Below are positions 1-8,508 of a stretch of DNA of 28,614 bases, piece after piece. The notes beneath the pieces were generated by a model. It saw nothing but the letters and a program-made list of their open reading frames with translations, was not told the DNA's origin and searched no databases. The translations under genes were made by a program, and so were the position numbers. This DNA is from Bacteroidota bacterium (GTDB taxonomy: Bacteria; Bacteroidota; Bacteroidia; Flavobacteriales; Flavobacteriaceae): assembly GCA_023437485.1 (NCBI GenBank), contig JAEZGB010000096.1, positions 1-28,614 on the forward strand, given 5' to 3'. Within the stretch, counting starts at the first letter, position 1, and each line of letters starts with the position of its first letter.

Positions 1-324
1 GTACCAAACGGTTCGCTGGTTGTCTTGAATCTTGAGGTTGGCAAGGAAACTTCGGTTGAGGAAGTCAATTCGATCATGAAGAAGTACGCGCTCGAGGGCA
101 ACCTTGTGGAGCAAATCAAATACTCGCTTAACAACGAACTGGTATCGTCAGACATCGTGGGCACATCGGCACCGTCGATTTACGATTCAAATGCGACTAT
201 TGTATCGGCCGATGGCAAGAACATCGTCCTTTACGTTTGGTATGACAACGAATTTGGCTACAGCCACCAGGTGATCCGCCTGGCCAAGTACATTGCCAAA
301 GTACGCCGCTATACGTATTATTAA
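1..324 (+). CDS. gap: Glyceraldehyde-3-phosphate dehydrogenase, C-terminal part (cut by window start)
   Basis: This is the last 107 residues of a glycolytic GAPDH, which oxidises and phosphorylates glyceraldehyde-3-phosphate with NAD(P) in the cytosol. The frame is open from the first base, so the 5' end and the catalytic cysteine lie outside the window. Seen here: the C-terminal family signature WYDNEFGYS near the end, followed by a helix and the tail RRYTYY. From memory, this tail is typical of the longer GAPDH form of Bacteroidota; the full length cannot be checked. The family usually has WYDNEWGYS, so Phe replaces Trp here. A strong terminator follows 18 bases after the stop, so the gene probably ends its transcription unit. 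Confidence 0.93.
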   Translation, partial: VPNGSLVVLNLEVGKETSVEEVNSIMKKYALEGNLVEQIKYSLNNELVSSDIVGTSAPSIYDSNATIVSADGKNIVLYVWYDNEFGYSHQVIRLAKYIAKVRRYTYY

Positions 325-342
325 TTCACTGTCCACGAAAAG

Positions 343-372
343 AAAATCCGCCCTGAGAGGCGGATTTTTTTT
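343..372. terminator. Bidirectional intrinsic terminator between gap and htrA
   Basis: A perfect 10-bp stem, AAAATCCGCC with GGCGGATTTT, closes a 6-base loop (CTGAGA) and is followed by a T run to 372. On the opposite strand the hairpin is followed by TTTTCTTTT, so it can also end the converging htrA transcript, whose stop codon is at 398-400. Confidence 0.9.
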
Positions 373-397
373 GCAAAATGATCGGGTCCTGCAGCAT

Positions 398-1798
398 TTA
401 AATAATCAGCCTGACCCGCTGTCCCGAGGCGGTGAGCAGTTCAAGTTGAACACTTTGGTTATCGCCAACTTTGGAAAGTGCCTGTGATACGGTTTCAACG
501 TCAATGGCGGGAATATTGCCAATCTTGATGATAATGGCTCCCTCAAGTTCGTCGGCGTATTGGGCAAGGCGCTCATTGGTCACGCTTTTGATACGAACGC
601 CGTTGTTGATCCTGAATTTGCGTTTGTCAGACGCATCGATGTTTTCCAATTCAAGACCTTTGAATTCCGTGCTGATGAATTCGGATTTTGTAAGCACTAC
701 GGGGACGGTTAACTGTTTTCCGTCGCGCAATAACGTGACCATAACCTTGTCATTGGGGCGTTTGATGTTGATGGCGCCACGCAAATCGGCAAAAGAAGCA
801 ATGTCGCGTCCGTCCACCTTGGTGATGATATCGCCTTTTTTCAGGCCAGCTTTTTCGGCGCCTGAATTGGCCGTGACCTTATTGATATAAAATCCGGGCA
901 CGTCCGGGATACCCAACTCTTTTGAAGCCTTGCTGTTGAGTTCACCGCCTTCCACGCCAAGAATTCCGCGTTGCACGTTGCCGAATTCCATGATGTCCTC
1001 GATTATCTTCCGGGTGATATTGGACGGAACGGCGAATGAATAACCTACGTAAGACCCGGTCATTGACGAGATCATGGTGTTGATCCCAATGAGTTCGCCG
1101 TTGGTATTGACCAGCGCGCCGCCACTGTTTCCGGGATTGACCGCGGCATCAGTTTGAATAAATGACTGAAGGCCGCTGCTATCCAGGTTTCGGGCTTTTG
1201 CCGATACGATCCCGGCAGTAACAGTCGAGTTCAAATTGTAAGGGTTGCCCACGGCCAGTACCCATTCGCCAACCTTTACATTGTCAGAATCGGCAAATGC
1301 CGAGTAGGGAAGTTTTACATCGGCGTCAATCTTGAGCAAAGCAATGTCCATCTTTGAATCAGTACCGATGAGTTTGGCTTTGTAGGTTTTGCGGTTGTTG
1401 AGTGTAATCTCGAGATCCTGCGCGTCCTTCACCACGTGGTTGTTGGTCACGATGTAGCCGTCTTCAGAGATGATTACCCCTGACCCCGTGCCCACCTGTT
1501 CTTGTTGCTGCCCGCCGCGGTAACCGTAAAAGAACTCCAGCATGGGATTGGTGACGGTCCGGTAGGAAACATTTTTTACGTGGACCACGAAGTGCACGGC
1601 TTTCTCGGCGGCTTCGGTAAAATCAAGCAGCTCATTTGAAAGCCCTACCGGCCTCAAATACGACTGGGAGGGAGCCTGGGTAACAACTCCCCGGTTCGGA
1701 TTCAAAATGGCATCGTCTTCAATGAATAATTTGTAGGTGCCCAGGGTCATTGCCCCGCTGAGCAGCGATACCAGGAATAAGCCTGAAAATTTTTTCAT
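398..1798 (-). CDS. htrA: HtrA/Deg-family periplasmic serine protease with PDZ domain
   Basis: Predicted periplasmic quality-control protease that degrades misfolded envelope proteins. I start it at the ATG at 1798 (466 aa), because the sequence MKKFSGLFLVSLLSG then forms a normal signal peptide or N-terminal anchor; a start 7 codons upstream is open but lacks this form. The trypsin-like domain spans about residues 60-275, with catalytic triad His121 (in TNNHVV), Asp151 (in MDIALLKI) and Ser225 (in NPGNSGGAL). One clear PDZ domain follows at about 280-375. The last 90 residues look like a second, degenerate PDZ-like domain (EGAIIIKIGNIPA). Between signal and protease is a short linker with a Gly/Gln-rich loop. 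It converges on gap and is divergent from dapF. Confidence 0.93.
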   Translation of the reverse strand: MKKFSGLFLVSLLSGAMTLGTYKLFIEDDAILNPNRGVVTQAPSQSYLRPVGLSNELLDFTEAAEKAVHFVVHVKNVSYRTVTNPMLEFFYGYRGGQQQEQVGTGSGVIISEDGYIVTNNHVVKDAQDLEITLNNRKTYKAKLIGTDSKMDIALLKIDADVKLPYSAFADSDNVKVGEWVLAVGNPYNLNSTVTAGIVSAKARNLDSSGLQSFIQTDAAVNPGNSGGALVNTNGELIGINTMISSMTGSYVGYSFAVPSNITRKIIEDIMEFGNVQRGILGVEGGELNSKASKELGIPDVPGFYINKVTANSGAEKAGLKKGDIITKVDGRDIASFADLRGAINIKRPNDKVMVTLLRDGKQLTVPVVLTKSEFISTEFKGLELENIDASDKRKFRINNGVRIKSVTNERLAQYADELEGAIIIKIGNIPAIDVETVSQALSKVGDNQSVQLELLTASGQRVRLII

Positions 1799-1846
1799 GA
1801 TGTTTACTTTAAAATCCAACGTAAATTTATAAGGTTTGTTTTTGCG

Positions 1847-1905
1847 TAATTTTGCCTTTAACGCGTGTTTAACAGCGGTTTCGGCCCCTTTTATTTATAT
1901 TTTTG
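1847..1905 (+). promoter_or_regulatory. Candidate dapF operon promoter (-7 elements)
   Basis: Two exact matches to the Bacteroidota -7 consensus TAnnTTTG lie here: TAATTTTG at 1847-1854 and TATTTTTG at 1898-1905. The second is only 10 bases from the dapF ATG and would give an almost leaderless transcript. Neither has a good TTTG at -33; for the first, TTTA lies near the expected place. Which one is used is not decidable by eye. Confidence 0.45.
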
Positions 1906-1915
1906 TAAAGCAATT

Positions 1916-2692
1916 ATGGCCATCCAATTTTCTAAATATCAGGGTACCGGGAATGATTTTGTCATGATCGATAACCGCCTGGAAACTTTTCCCAAAAACG
2001 ATACCGCACTGGTTAGCAGGCTTTGCGACCGCAAATTTGGCATTGGTGCCGATGGTTTGATTCTTATTGAACCTGACAAAAATTCAGATTTTGAGATGAT
2101 CTACTACAATTCGGATGGCAGGCCGGGCACGATGTGCGGCAATGGCGGCCGTTGCGCGGTGGCTTTTGCAAAGCGGTTGGGAATGGTTCAGAACAGTGCA
2201 AGATTCAACGCAGCCGACGGAATCCACCACGCCGAGATTCTTGCCGATGGCAATATCGCCCTCCGGATGCAGGATGTGGACAGCGTGCAAAAAAAGGACA
2301 CCGGATGGTTTGTCGATACCGGATCGCCGCATCATATCGAGATGGTTAACGGGCTTGAAGGATTTGATGTATTTACCCGAGGTTCGCAAATACGCCATAA
2401 TGTGTACGGCGAGCAGGGAAGCAACGTCAATTTTGTGGAGCAGAGGGGCGCAGATCAATTTTTTGTGCGCACTTTTGAACGCGGTGTTGAAGATGAAACC
2501 TTCTCCTGCGGAACTGGCGCAACGGCGGTGGCCTTGGCCATGTACGATCAGGGGCTCGCGGGCTCAACTTCCATTTCCATCCGGGTTCCGGGAGGTTCGC
2601 TTATGGTAACTTTTGACAAAATCGGCACCACCTATACAAATATTGTACTCTCCGGCCCCGCCGAACTTGTATTTGACGGCACCCTGTCATGA
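1916..2692 (+). CDS. dapF: Diaminopimelate epimerase
   Basis: Converts LL-diaminopimelate to meso-diaminopimelate, the precursor of lysine and the cross-linking residue of peptidoglycan. The ATG at 1916 gives 258 aa and the usual N-terminus (FSKYQGTGNDFVMIDN). The two-cysteine mechanism is intact: Cys74 in MCGNGGRC and Cys198 in FSCGTGATAVALA. The two mirror-image halves of the fold are each of normal length. It is the first gene of a tight operon; its stop overlaps the start of the next gene (ATGA), which suggests translational coupling. Together with mltG downstream it gives the operon a cell-wall theme. Confidence 0.97.
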   Translation: MAIQFSKYQGTGNDFVMIDNRLETFPKNDTALVSRLCDRKFGIGADGLILIEPDKNSDFEMIYYNSDGRPGTMCGNGGRCAVAFAKRLGMVQNSARFNAADGIHHAEILADGNIALRMQDVDSVQKKDTGWFVDTGSPHHIEMVNGLEGFDVFTRGSQIRHNVYGEQGSNVNFVEQRGADQFFVRTFERGVEDETFSCGTGATAVALAMYDQGLAGSTSISIRVPGGSLMVTFDKIGTTYTNIVLSGPAELVFDGTLS

Positions 2693-3210
2693 GGCTTCGC
2701 GGCAATAAAATATGGCTTCGGGCACTTGAACCGGAAGACCTGGAGTTTGTGCTGCGCGTGGAAAATGACGAGCAAATGTGGGCGTATGGCAATACCCGGA
2801 CACCCTTCTCACGATTTGTGATCAGGCAGTATCTGGAAAATTCGCATCAGGACATTTTTACTGCCAAACAACTTCGCCTGGCCATTTGCCTGCCCAATAC
2901 ATTTGACGCAATAGGACTTATTGACCTGTACGATTATGATCCGGTGCACAACCGGGCTGGAGTGGGAATCATTGTGGATTATTTTGCCCGTGAAAAAGGA
3001 TTTGCAGGTGAGGCCTTGTCGATGCTGGCCAATTACGCATTCGGGACGCTCAACATACACCAGCTTTTTGCGCACATCGATTGTGAAAACCAGCCAAGTC
3101 TCCGGCTTTTTGCTACTTTTGGCTTTCGCGAATGCGGGATCAGGAAAGAGTGGAACCTTGTTGATGGCCGGTATCGCGACGAATCCATCTATCAGCTAAT
3201 AAATCATTGA
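2689..3210 (+). CDS. GNAT-family N-acetyltransferase (RimJ/RimL-like)
   Basis: A 173-residue acetyl-CoA-dependent N-acetyltransferase of the RimJ/RimL/SpeG-like type. Seen: N-terminal strand IWLRALEPEDLEFVLRVEND, a central acetyl-CoA loop region (REKGFAGEALSMLANYAF, with a degenerate Q/RxxGxG/A signature), and a C-terminal ENQPSLRLFATFGF motif typical of the fold. The substrate cannot be read from sequence. The start overlaps the dapF stop by 4 bases and its stop overlaps the mltG start (TGATG), so it is translated with the cell-wall genes. I see no evidence that it modifies a wall component. Confidence 0.88.
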   Translation: MRLRGNKIWLRALEPEDLEFVLRVENDEQMWAYGNTRTPFSRFVIRQYLENSHQDIFTAKQLRLAICLPNTFDAIGLIDLYDYDPVHNRAGVGIIVDYFAREKGFAGEALSMLANYAFGTLNIHQLFAHIDCENQPSLRLFATFGFRECGIRKEWNLVDGRYRDESIYQLINH

Positions 3211-4250
3211 TGAACATTAAAAAAGTTGTGGCCATCATTTCCGTCCTGGTCGTGTCGGCGCTAATCATTTACGGATATCTGTTGTACAGGGACATATTTT
3301 CGTCCAACACGAACTTTGCGGGCAAGGAAACCTATGTGTACGTGCCCACCAATTCCACCTATGATGACGTTGTGGCCCTGGTTGCCCCGGTAGTCAAGGA
3401 TATCGATAAGTTTAAATCGGTGGCTGAAAAAAAATCGTATCCGGCAAATGTCAGAGCCGGACGTTTTTTGATCCGTCGCGGGATGAACAGCAATGATATT
3501 GTCAATTCACTCAGGCAGAACGTGCCGGTTAAGCTTTCATTCAACAATCAGGAACGGCTCGAGGACCTTGCCGGAAGGATAGGGTCTCAGATTGAGGCCG
3601 ACAGTACCCAATTGATGGCGGCTTTTACTGATCAACGATTTTTGAACGATACCGGTTTTACGCGGGCCAATGTTCTTAGCCTGTTCATCCCGAACTCGTA
3701 TGAGTTTTATTGGAATACTTCGGCCGAAAAATTTCGGGACCGGATGGCCCGTGAGTACCGTGCCTTTTGGACCGACGAGCGAAAGGCGCTGGCCGAAAAG
3801 CAGGGCCTGAACCTGCAACAGGTGTCGGTATTGGCGTCAATTGTACACAAGGAAACGGTAAAGCAGGATGAAAGGCCGCGAGTTGCGGGTGTTTATCTAA
3901 ACCGGCTGCGCAAGGGAATGAAACTTGAAGCCGATCCGACGGTGATTTTTGCAATCAAGCATCAGGAAAGTGATTATGGACGGGTGATCAAACGCGTCCT
4001 TTACAAAGACCTGGAAATTGATTCGCCTTACAATACCTATAAGTATGAAGGAATCCCGCCGGGGCCCATTGCCATGCCCGACATTTCGGCCCTGGAGGCA
4101 GTCCTGAATCCCGAAGCGCACAACTACATTTATTTTTGCGCGAGTGTAGAGCGGTTTGGTTACCACGAATTTGCCACGACGCTGGCCGGACACGAGGCAA
4201 ACCGCCGCAAGTACGTGGCCTGGATCAATTCGCAGGGAATCAAGCGATGA
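3210..4250 (+). CDS. mltG: Endolytic transglycosylase MltG (YceG-like)
   Basis: Membrane-anchored lytic transglycosylase that cuts nascent glycan strands and sets their length. The ATG at 3210 overlaps the previous stop; a TTG one codon earlier is also in frame but less likely. The protein has 346 aa. One N-terminal membrane helix (residues 5-26) is followed by a LysM-like region (about 40-100, starting at YVYVPTNSTYDDV) and the YceG catalytic domain. The catalytic glutamate is about Glu215 in ASIVHKETVKQDERPRVAGV, and the family motifs EADPTVIFAI and SPYNTYKYEGIPPGPI are present. Its stop overlaps the start of the DUF2279 gene. Confidence 0.96.
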   Translation: MNIKKVVAIISVLVVSALIIYGYLLYRDIFSSNTNFAGKETYVYVPTNSTYDDVVALVAPVVKDIDKFKSVAEKKSYPANVRAGRFLIRRGMNSNDIVNSLRQNVPVKLSFNNQERLEDLAGRIGSQIEADSTQLMAAFTDQRFLNDTGFTRANVLSLFIPNSYEFYWNTSAEKFRDRMAREYRAFWTDERKALAEKQGLNLQQVSVLASIVHKETVKQDERPRVAGVYLNRLRKGMKLEADPTVIFAIKHQESDYGRVIKRVLYKDLEIDSPYNTYKYEGIPPGPIAMPDISALEAVLNPEAHNYIYFCASVERFGYHEFATTLAGHEANRRKYVAWINSQGIKR

Positions 4251-5134
4251 AATTTTTGTGGGTAATGCTTATGGGATTCCAGTGCCTGGCCCAACAAAAT
4301 TGGCTAATTCCCGCCGATTCGCTTCACAAACCAAGGCACCGGGCGGTATTGATTGGTGGGGGGCTTTCCTATGGATTGACCCTCGCGGCGTTGGACAGGC
4401 TTTGGTATGCCGATTACCAGAGGTCCAGTTTCCAGATCAAAAACGACAACAGCGAATGGTTGCAGATGGACAAGGCAGGCCACACCTATGCCGGCTACCA
4501 TCTTTCCAGATTGGGTGCCGATGCCCTGGCATGGAGCGGTGCGTCAAAGAGTTCTCAATTATGGGTGGGAACCGCTTCGGCAATGGGTTTTTTGACCGCA
4601 GTCGAAATCATGGACGGACATTCCAAACGATGGGGGTTCTCCTATGGCGACATGGCCGCGAACCTGGCCGGTGCCGGTTTCTATGTCGGGCAGGAATTGC
4701 TCTGGAAAGAACAAAGGTTTATTCCCAAATTCTCGTTTCACAGCACGGTCTATGCTTCCAGGCGGCCCGATGCGCTGGGTTCAACGGTCCCGGAGCAGAT
4801 TTTCAAGGATTACAATGGGCAGACTTATTGGCTATCAGGGAACCTTCGGGCTTTTGGCCTCAAAGCTGCCCCCGGTTGGCTTAACCTGGCCGTGGGTTAC
4901 GGAGCCGAGGGCATGATTACCGCCAATGACGTCCTTACCAATACCATTTTTCTGCCGGAAGGCGAAAGATTCAGGCAATTTTACGTCGGGATTGATGCCG
5001 ATCTGACCCGGATCAAGACCAATTCGGCTGTACTTAGGACGATTTTTTCAGTTGTAAATACCTTAAAAATCCCTGCTCCCGCGCTGGAAATCAGTGAGAA
5101 AGGCACTGTTAAATTTATTCCAATATATTTTTAG
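4247..5134 (+). CDS. DUF2279 (YfiM-like) family protein
   Basis: A 295-residue protein with an N-terminal signal peptide (MKFLWVMLMGFQCLAQ) and hydrophobic segments. It is not enzymatically understood. The recognisable parts are MDKAGHTYAGYHLSR and EIMDGHSKRWGFSYGDMAAN, the conserved core of the DUF2279/YfiM family, which has conserved His, Asp and Gly residues and is predicted to sit in the envelope. I chose the ATG at 4247 because it overlaps the mltG stop (ATGA) and immediately yields the signal peptide; the frame is open further upstream inside mltG. Co-translation with mltG suggests an envelope role, which is inference only. Confidence 0.85.
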   Translation: MKFLWVMLMGFQCLAQQNWLIPADSLHKPRHRAVLIGGGLSYGLTLAALDRLWYADYQRSSFQIKNDNSEWLQMDKAGHTYAGYHLSRLGADALAWSGASKSSQLWVGTASAMGFLTAVEIMDGHSKRWGFSYGDMAANLAGAGFYVGQELLWKEQRFIPKFSFHSTVYASRRPDALGSTVPEQIFKDYNGQTYWLSGNLRAFGLKAAPGWLNLAVGYGAEGMITANDVLTNTIFLPEGERFRQFYVGIDADLTRIKTNSAVLRTIFSVVNTLKIPAPALEISEKGTVKFIPIYF

Positions 5135-5178
5135 GATTAGTTTAACTGCCTGAATATCAGATATACGTTCATTTTATC

Positions 5179-5186
5179 TATTTTTG
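5179..5186 (+). promoter_or_regulatory. Candidate -7 element for the lysozyme-like gene
   Basis: TATTTTTG fits TAnnTTTG exactly and lies about 50 bases before the ATG at 5235. No good -33 TTTG is seen at normal spacing. Confidence 0.4.
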
Positions 5187-5234
5187 CGCTGTAGAAATTT
5201 CCTTACGGTGACAGCGTGGGAAGAAATTCAAGGC

Positions 5235-5873
5235 ATGTTCAAAAAATGGATATATTATACTTCAGTTCTCGCGACAACCGCATTCATCAGTTTTAGTTTC
5301 CGCTCTTTCGAAAGCCAAATGGCTTCAGATTTCGCGATAGAGTCACATCAGCAGTCGGTTTGCATTTACCCATCGATCGACAATCGCGACTATCAAAACC
5401 ACAACATTCCCTATACCGGCAAATTTTTCATTGGTTACAAAGAGGCATTAGCCTTCAAGGAATCGCAGGGAAAATACTCAAAAGTCAATTCATTGGGATA
5501 CATGGGCAAATATCAATTTGGGGCCACCACTTTGAAGTCCATCGGAATCCATGATTCAACCGCGTTTTTGCGCAGCCCCAAACTTCAGGAAAAAGCCTTT
5601 ATCGCGCTTCTTGCAAAAAACAAGCACGTCCTCCGCAAAGAAATTGAGCGTTATGACGGTAAAGTAATTGGCGGGGTGCTGGTCACCGAGTCAGGTATAT
5701 TGGCGGCGGCCCACCTGGGAGGCGCAGGTTCAGTCAAAAAGTTTTTGAACAGCCACGGCAAGCGCGACATTCGCGATAATTACGGCAGTTCGATCAAGGG
5801 CTTCATGAAAAAGTTCGGGGGGTATGAAACCTCGGCGATCCTGGCCGACAGCAATGCCCGCGTCAGAATATAA
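5235..5873 (+). CDS. Secreted lysozyme-like / peptidoglycan hydrolase protein
   Basis: A 212-residue exported protein. The ATG at 5235 gives MFKKWIYYTSVLATTAFISF, a normal signal peptide; the upstream in-frame extension has none. The mature part (about residues 65-200) contains ALAFKESQGKYSKVNSLGYM followed by GKYQFGATTLKSIGI. This resembles the active-site region of lysozyme-fold transglycosylases, in which the Glu of KES would be the acid and the GKYQFG stretch lines the cleft. From memory, Flavobacteria carry such proteins annotated as peptidoglycan-binding or LysM proteins. The enzymatic assignment is inference. It follows the mltG operon after a 100-base gap with its own candidate promoter and ends at a terminator. 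Confidence 0.75.
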   Translation: MFKKWIYYTSVLATTAFISFSFRSFESQMASDFAIESHQQSVCIYPSIDNRDYQNHNIPYTGKFFIGYKEALAFKESQGKYSKVNSLGYMGKYQFGATTLKSIGIHDSTAFLRSPKLQEKAFIALLAKNKHVLRKEIERYDGKVIGGVLVTESGILAAAHLGGAGSVKKFLNSHGKRDIRDNYGSSIKGFMKKFGGYETSAILADSNARVRI

Positions 5874-5874
5874 G

Positions 5875-5899
5875 AAAATCCGCTTCGGCGGGTTTTTTT
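5875..5899. terminator. Terminator between lysozyme-like gene and methyltransferase gene
   Basis: AAAATCCGC, a UUCG tetraloop and GCGGGTTTTTTT form a stable hairpin with a T run. It begins one base after the stop codon and overlaps the stop of the converging gene. Read on the other strand it ends in TTTTC, so it may serve both genes. Confidence 0.85.
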
Positions 5900-6605
5900 A
5901 TGCTTTTTGCAGAATGAAAATCGCGGGACGGTTGTGCAGCTCCGGAAGGTTCTTTTTCCATATCGATACCGGAAGTGTCTTGATGAATTCAGTAGGCAGC
6001 GTGATATCGGCGGCGACGCACAGAAGCGTTTGCGGATGCAAAGCCTGCAGCAAATCTTCCATCAACTTATTGTTTCTGTAAGGTGTTTCGATAAAAATCT
6101 GCGACTGGCCAAGGTCAACTGACCGCTTTTCCAACGTTCGCACCGCGGCTCTTTTCTCAGCCTTGTCGATTGGAAGGTAACCGTTGAAGGCGAAACTTTG
6201 GCCATTCATTCCCGATGCCATCAGCGCCAGCAATATTGACGAAGGCCCTACAAGTGGAACCACCCGGATTCCTTTTTCATGCGAAATCCTCACAATCGCT
6301 GCTCCGGGATCGGCGACTCCGGGGCAACCGGCTTCGCTCATCAGCCCGACGTGACGGCCTTCCAGGCAAGGACGCAACATTTGCTCGTGTTCTTCGGCAG
6401 GGGTGTGTTTATTCAGTGTACGGAGCCGAAGCGAGGGTTGAGGTTTTTCGGGCCGTACAAGCTTGATGAACCGTCTGGCCGTTTTTTCCTGCTCCACGAT
6501 ATAATCGTCGATGAATTCGAGGGTTCGCGAGATTGACCCGGGCAGCACCATTTCAGGATCGGAGTCGCCCAACAGCGTGGGTATCAGGTAGAGGTTGCCC
6601 TTCAC
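5898..6605 (-). CDS. SAM-dependent methyltransferase, tetrapyrrole-methylase fold (RsmI paralogue)
   Basis: A 235-residue protein of the tetrapyrrole methylase / RsmI superfamily. Seen: N-terminal LYLIPTLLGD (the strand that begins the fold), LMSEAGCPGVADPGAAIV (the glycine- and proline-rich SAM/substrate loop typical of RsmI-type enzymes), VPLVGPSSILLALMASGMNG and a C-terminal IFIETPYRNNKL. RsmI itself 2'-O-methylates C1402 of 16S rRNA. Bacteroidota often carry a second, diverged member next to dnaA, and I think this is that one, so its substrate is uncertain. It overlaps the phosphatase gene by 4 bases and is last in the dnaA operon. Confidence 0.88.
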   Translation of the reverse strand: MKGNLYLIPTLLGDSDPEMVLPGSISRTLEFIDDYIVEQEKTARRFIKLVRPEKPQPSLRLRTLNKHTPAEEHEQMLRPCLEGRHVGLMSEAGCPGVADPGAAIVRISHEKGIRVVPLVGPSSILLALMASGMNGQSFAFNGYLPIDKAEKRAAVRTLEKRSVDLGQSQIFIETPYRNNKLMEDLLQALHPQTLLCVAADITLPTEFIKTLPVSIWKKNLPELHNRPAIFILQKA

Positions 6606-7072
6606 GCCGGATGTTTTTCCAATAATTCAGCGGCAATCGCCTCGCAAGCCTGGTCCAGCATTTTGTAGACATTGTCAAAACCGTTTTCCATGCCAAAGTA
6701 GGGGTCAGGGACGTCAACGCGCTCTCCAGGGAACAATACATCGAGAATCATTGAAACCTTGGCACGGTCATTCGCGTTACGGGCCATCGCCAGGACGTCG
6801 TTCAAATTGCTGTTGTCCATGACGTAGATGTAGTCAAATTCGTCAAAATCATCGACGGTAAAAAGCCGGCATTTTTGGTGCGATATATCCAGCCCGTTCC
6901 GGTTTGCGGTGTCAATGGATCGTTGATCAGGCTGCTTGCCCACGTGCCAATGGCCGGTACCCGCCGAATCAACCGTGAACCGGCCTTTGGGCAATTTAGC
7001 TTCCAAAAGCCCTTCGGCCAATGGCGACCGGCAAATGTTTCCCAGGCAAACCATCAGGATCTTGACCGCCAT
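6602..7072 (-). CDS. Low-molecular-weight protein tyrosine phosphatase
   Basis: A 156-residue cytosolic phosphatase that removes phosphate from phosphotyrosine. The P-loop CLGNICRS gives Cys9 as nucleophile and Arg15 as phosphate binder, at the usual distance from the N-terminus. The general acid is Asp123 in VPDPYFG, also in its normal place. Length matches the family. It starts 8 bases after the dnaA stop and overlaps the following methyltransferase gene by 4 bases, so the three are surely co-transcribed. In Gram-negative bacteria such enzymes often act with tyrosine kinases of polysaccharide export; no such gene is in view, and the real partner here is unknown. Confidence 0.95.
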   Translation of the reverse strand: MAVKILMVCLGNICRSPLAEGLLEAKLPKGRFTVDSAGTGHWHVGKQPDQRSIDTANRNGLDISHQKCRLFTVDDFDEFDYIYVMDNSNLNDVLAMARNANDRAKVSMILDVLFPGERVDVPDPYFGMENGFDNVYKMLDQACEAIAAELLEKHPA

Positions 7073-7080
7073 AACAAAGT

Positions 7081-8508
7081 TTAAAGAGATAGTTTTTTGT
7101 GAATATCGTCAACGAATTTCTTGAATTGTTTGTCAGTCGATACCAGATTGTCCACTGTTTTGCAAGCGTGGAGTACTGTAGCGTGATCGCGGTCGCCAAT
7201 TTGCGAGCCAATGTTAGCCAATGAGGCTTTGGTAAACTTCTTGGCAAAGAACATCGCAAGTTGCCGGGCCTGCACCACATGGCGCTTTCGCGTCTTTGAT
7301 TGCAGGGTGTCAAGGTCCAGCTGAAAATAATCAGAGACTACCTTTTGAATGTAATCGATTGATATCTCGCGTTTAATGTTCTTGACAAACTTCTCAACCA
7401 CGTGTTTGGCCAGGTCCAGCGTGACTTCCTTTTTGTTGAACGACGATTGTGCAATGAGTGAAATGATCGCGCCCTCGAGTTCACGCACGTTGGTCTTGAT
7501 GTTACGCGCCACGTATTCAATGATATCGTCTGGCATTTCCACCCCGTCGCGATAAAGGATGTTCTTGAGAATCGAGATCCGTGTTTCGTAATCGGGCTGG
7601 TGCAGTTCGGCCGAAAGCCCCCATTTGAATCGGGAAAGCAAACGCTGTTCAATATCCTGCATGTCCACAGGCGCCTTGTCACTGGTCAGGATCACCTGTT
7701 TGCCGTTTTGGTGCAGGTAATTGAATATGTGAAAAAACACGTCCTGTGTTCCCGATTTTCCGGACAGGAACTGAACATCGTCAATGATCAGCACATCTAT
7801 CAGCTGATAGAAATGGATAAAATCATTGCGGCTGTTCTTTTTGACAGAATCAATGTATTGTTGGGTGAATATTTCGGCTGAAATATAGAGCACCGTTTTC
7901 TCGGGGTACTTGTCCTTGATCTCAACACCGATGGCATGCGCAAGGTGTGTTTTGCCCAGGCCGACGCCTCCAAAGATCAGCAGCGGGTTAAACGACGTGC
8001 CGCCCGGTTTGTTGGCCACTGCCATTCCCGCCGAACGTGCCAGGCGGTTGGAATCGCCTTCGAGAAAATTGTCAAAGCTGTAATTGGCATTGAGTTGCGA
8101 CTCGATCTTGAGGTTTCGGATGCCGGGAATCACGAAAGGGTTCTTGAGTTCCGGGCTCAGGTTCTTGAACGGCGCATCGACTTCCTGCGACTTTACCGGG
8201 CTTCGATGGGCACTTGGCAACTGCTCCGTAAAGGGCTGCTTGTTGCCATAGGTGTTTTCCATCTTGATTTTATAGAGTAACTTCGCGTTTTTTCCGAGTT
8301 CCTTTGTCAGGGCAACTTTTAGGAGTTTGACGTAATGTTCTTCCAGCCACTCGTAGAAAAATTTGCTGGGTACCTGGATGTAAAGCGCGTTATCGGTAAG
8401 CTCAACTGACTTAATCGGTTCAAACCAGGTTTTATACGCCTGATCCTGGATGTTGTCCTTTATAAAAGACAGACAATTCTCCCATACTGATTGCGCAGTT
8501 TTGTTCAT
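7081..8508 (-). CDS. dnaA: Chromosomal replication initiator DnaA
   Basis: Binds DnaA boxes and melts the origin of replication. All four domains are present in 475 aa: domain I (1-80, WENCLSFIKDNIQDQAYKTW), a linker (80-140), the AAA+ domain (about 140-350) with Walker A GGVGLGKTH (180-188) and Walker B IDDVQFLSG, and the C-terminal helix-turn-helix with the box-binding signature GDRDHATVLHACKTVD. The start is the first ATG and gives the standard N-terminus. It heads the dnaA-phosphatase-methyltransferase operon, an arrangement I associate with Flavobacteriia. No cluster of DnaA boxes is evident next to it, so the origin need not be here. Confidence 0.98.
   Translation of the reverse strand: MNKTAQSVWENCLSFIKDNIQDQAYKTWFEPIKSVELTDNALYIQVPSKFFYEWLEEHYVKLLKVALTKELGKNAKLLYKIKMENTYGNKQPFTEQLPSAHRSPVKSQEVDAPFKNLSPELKNPFVIPGIRNLKIESQLNANYSFDNFLEGDSNRLARSAGMAVANKPGGTSFNPLLIFGGVGLGKTHLAHAIGVEIKDKYPEKTVLYISAEIFTQQYIDSVKKNSRNDFIHFYQLIDVLIIDDVQFLSGKSGTQDVFFHIFNYLHQNGKQVILTSDKAPVDMQDIEQRLLSRFKWGLSAELHQPDYETRISILKNILYRDGVEMPDDIIEYVARNIKTNVRELEGAIISLIAQSSFNKKEVTLDLAKHVVEKFVKNIKREISIDYIQKVVSDYFQLDLDTLQSKTRKRHVVQARQLAMFFAKKFTKASLANIGSQIGDRDHATVLHACKTVDNLVSTDKQFKKFVDDIHKKLSL

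Noticed and set aside
2115..2609. 164-residue frame on the + strand inside dapF
   Set aside because: Out-of-frame shadow of dapF, which has complete catalytic motifs.
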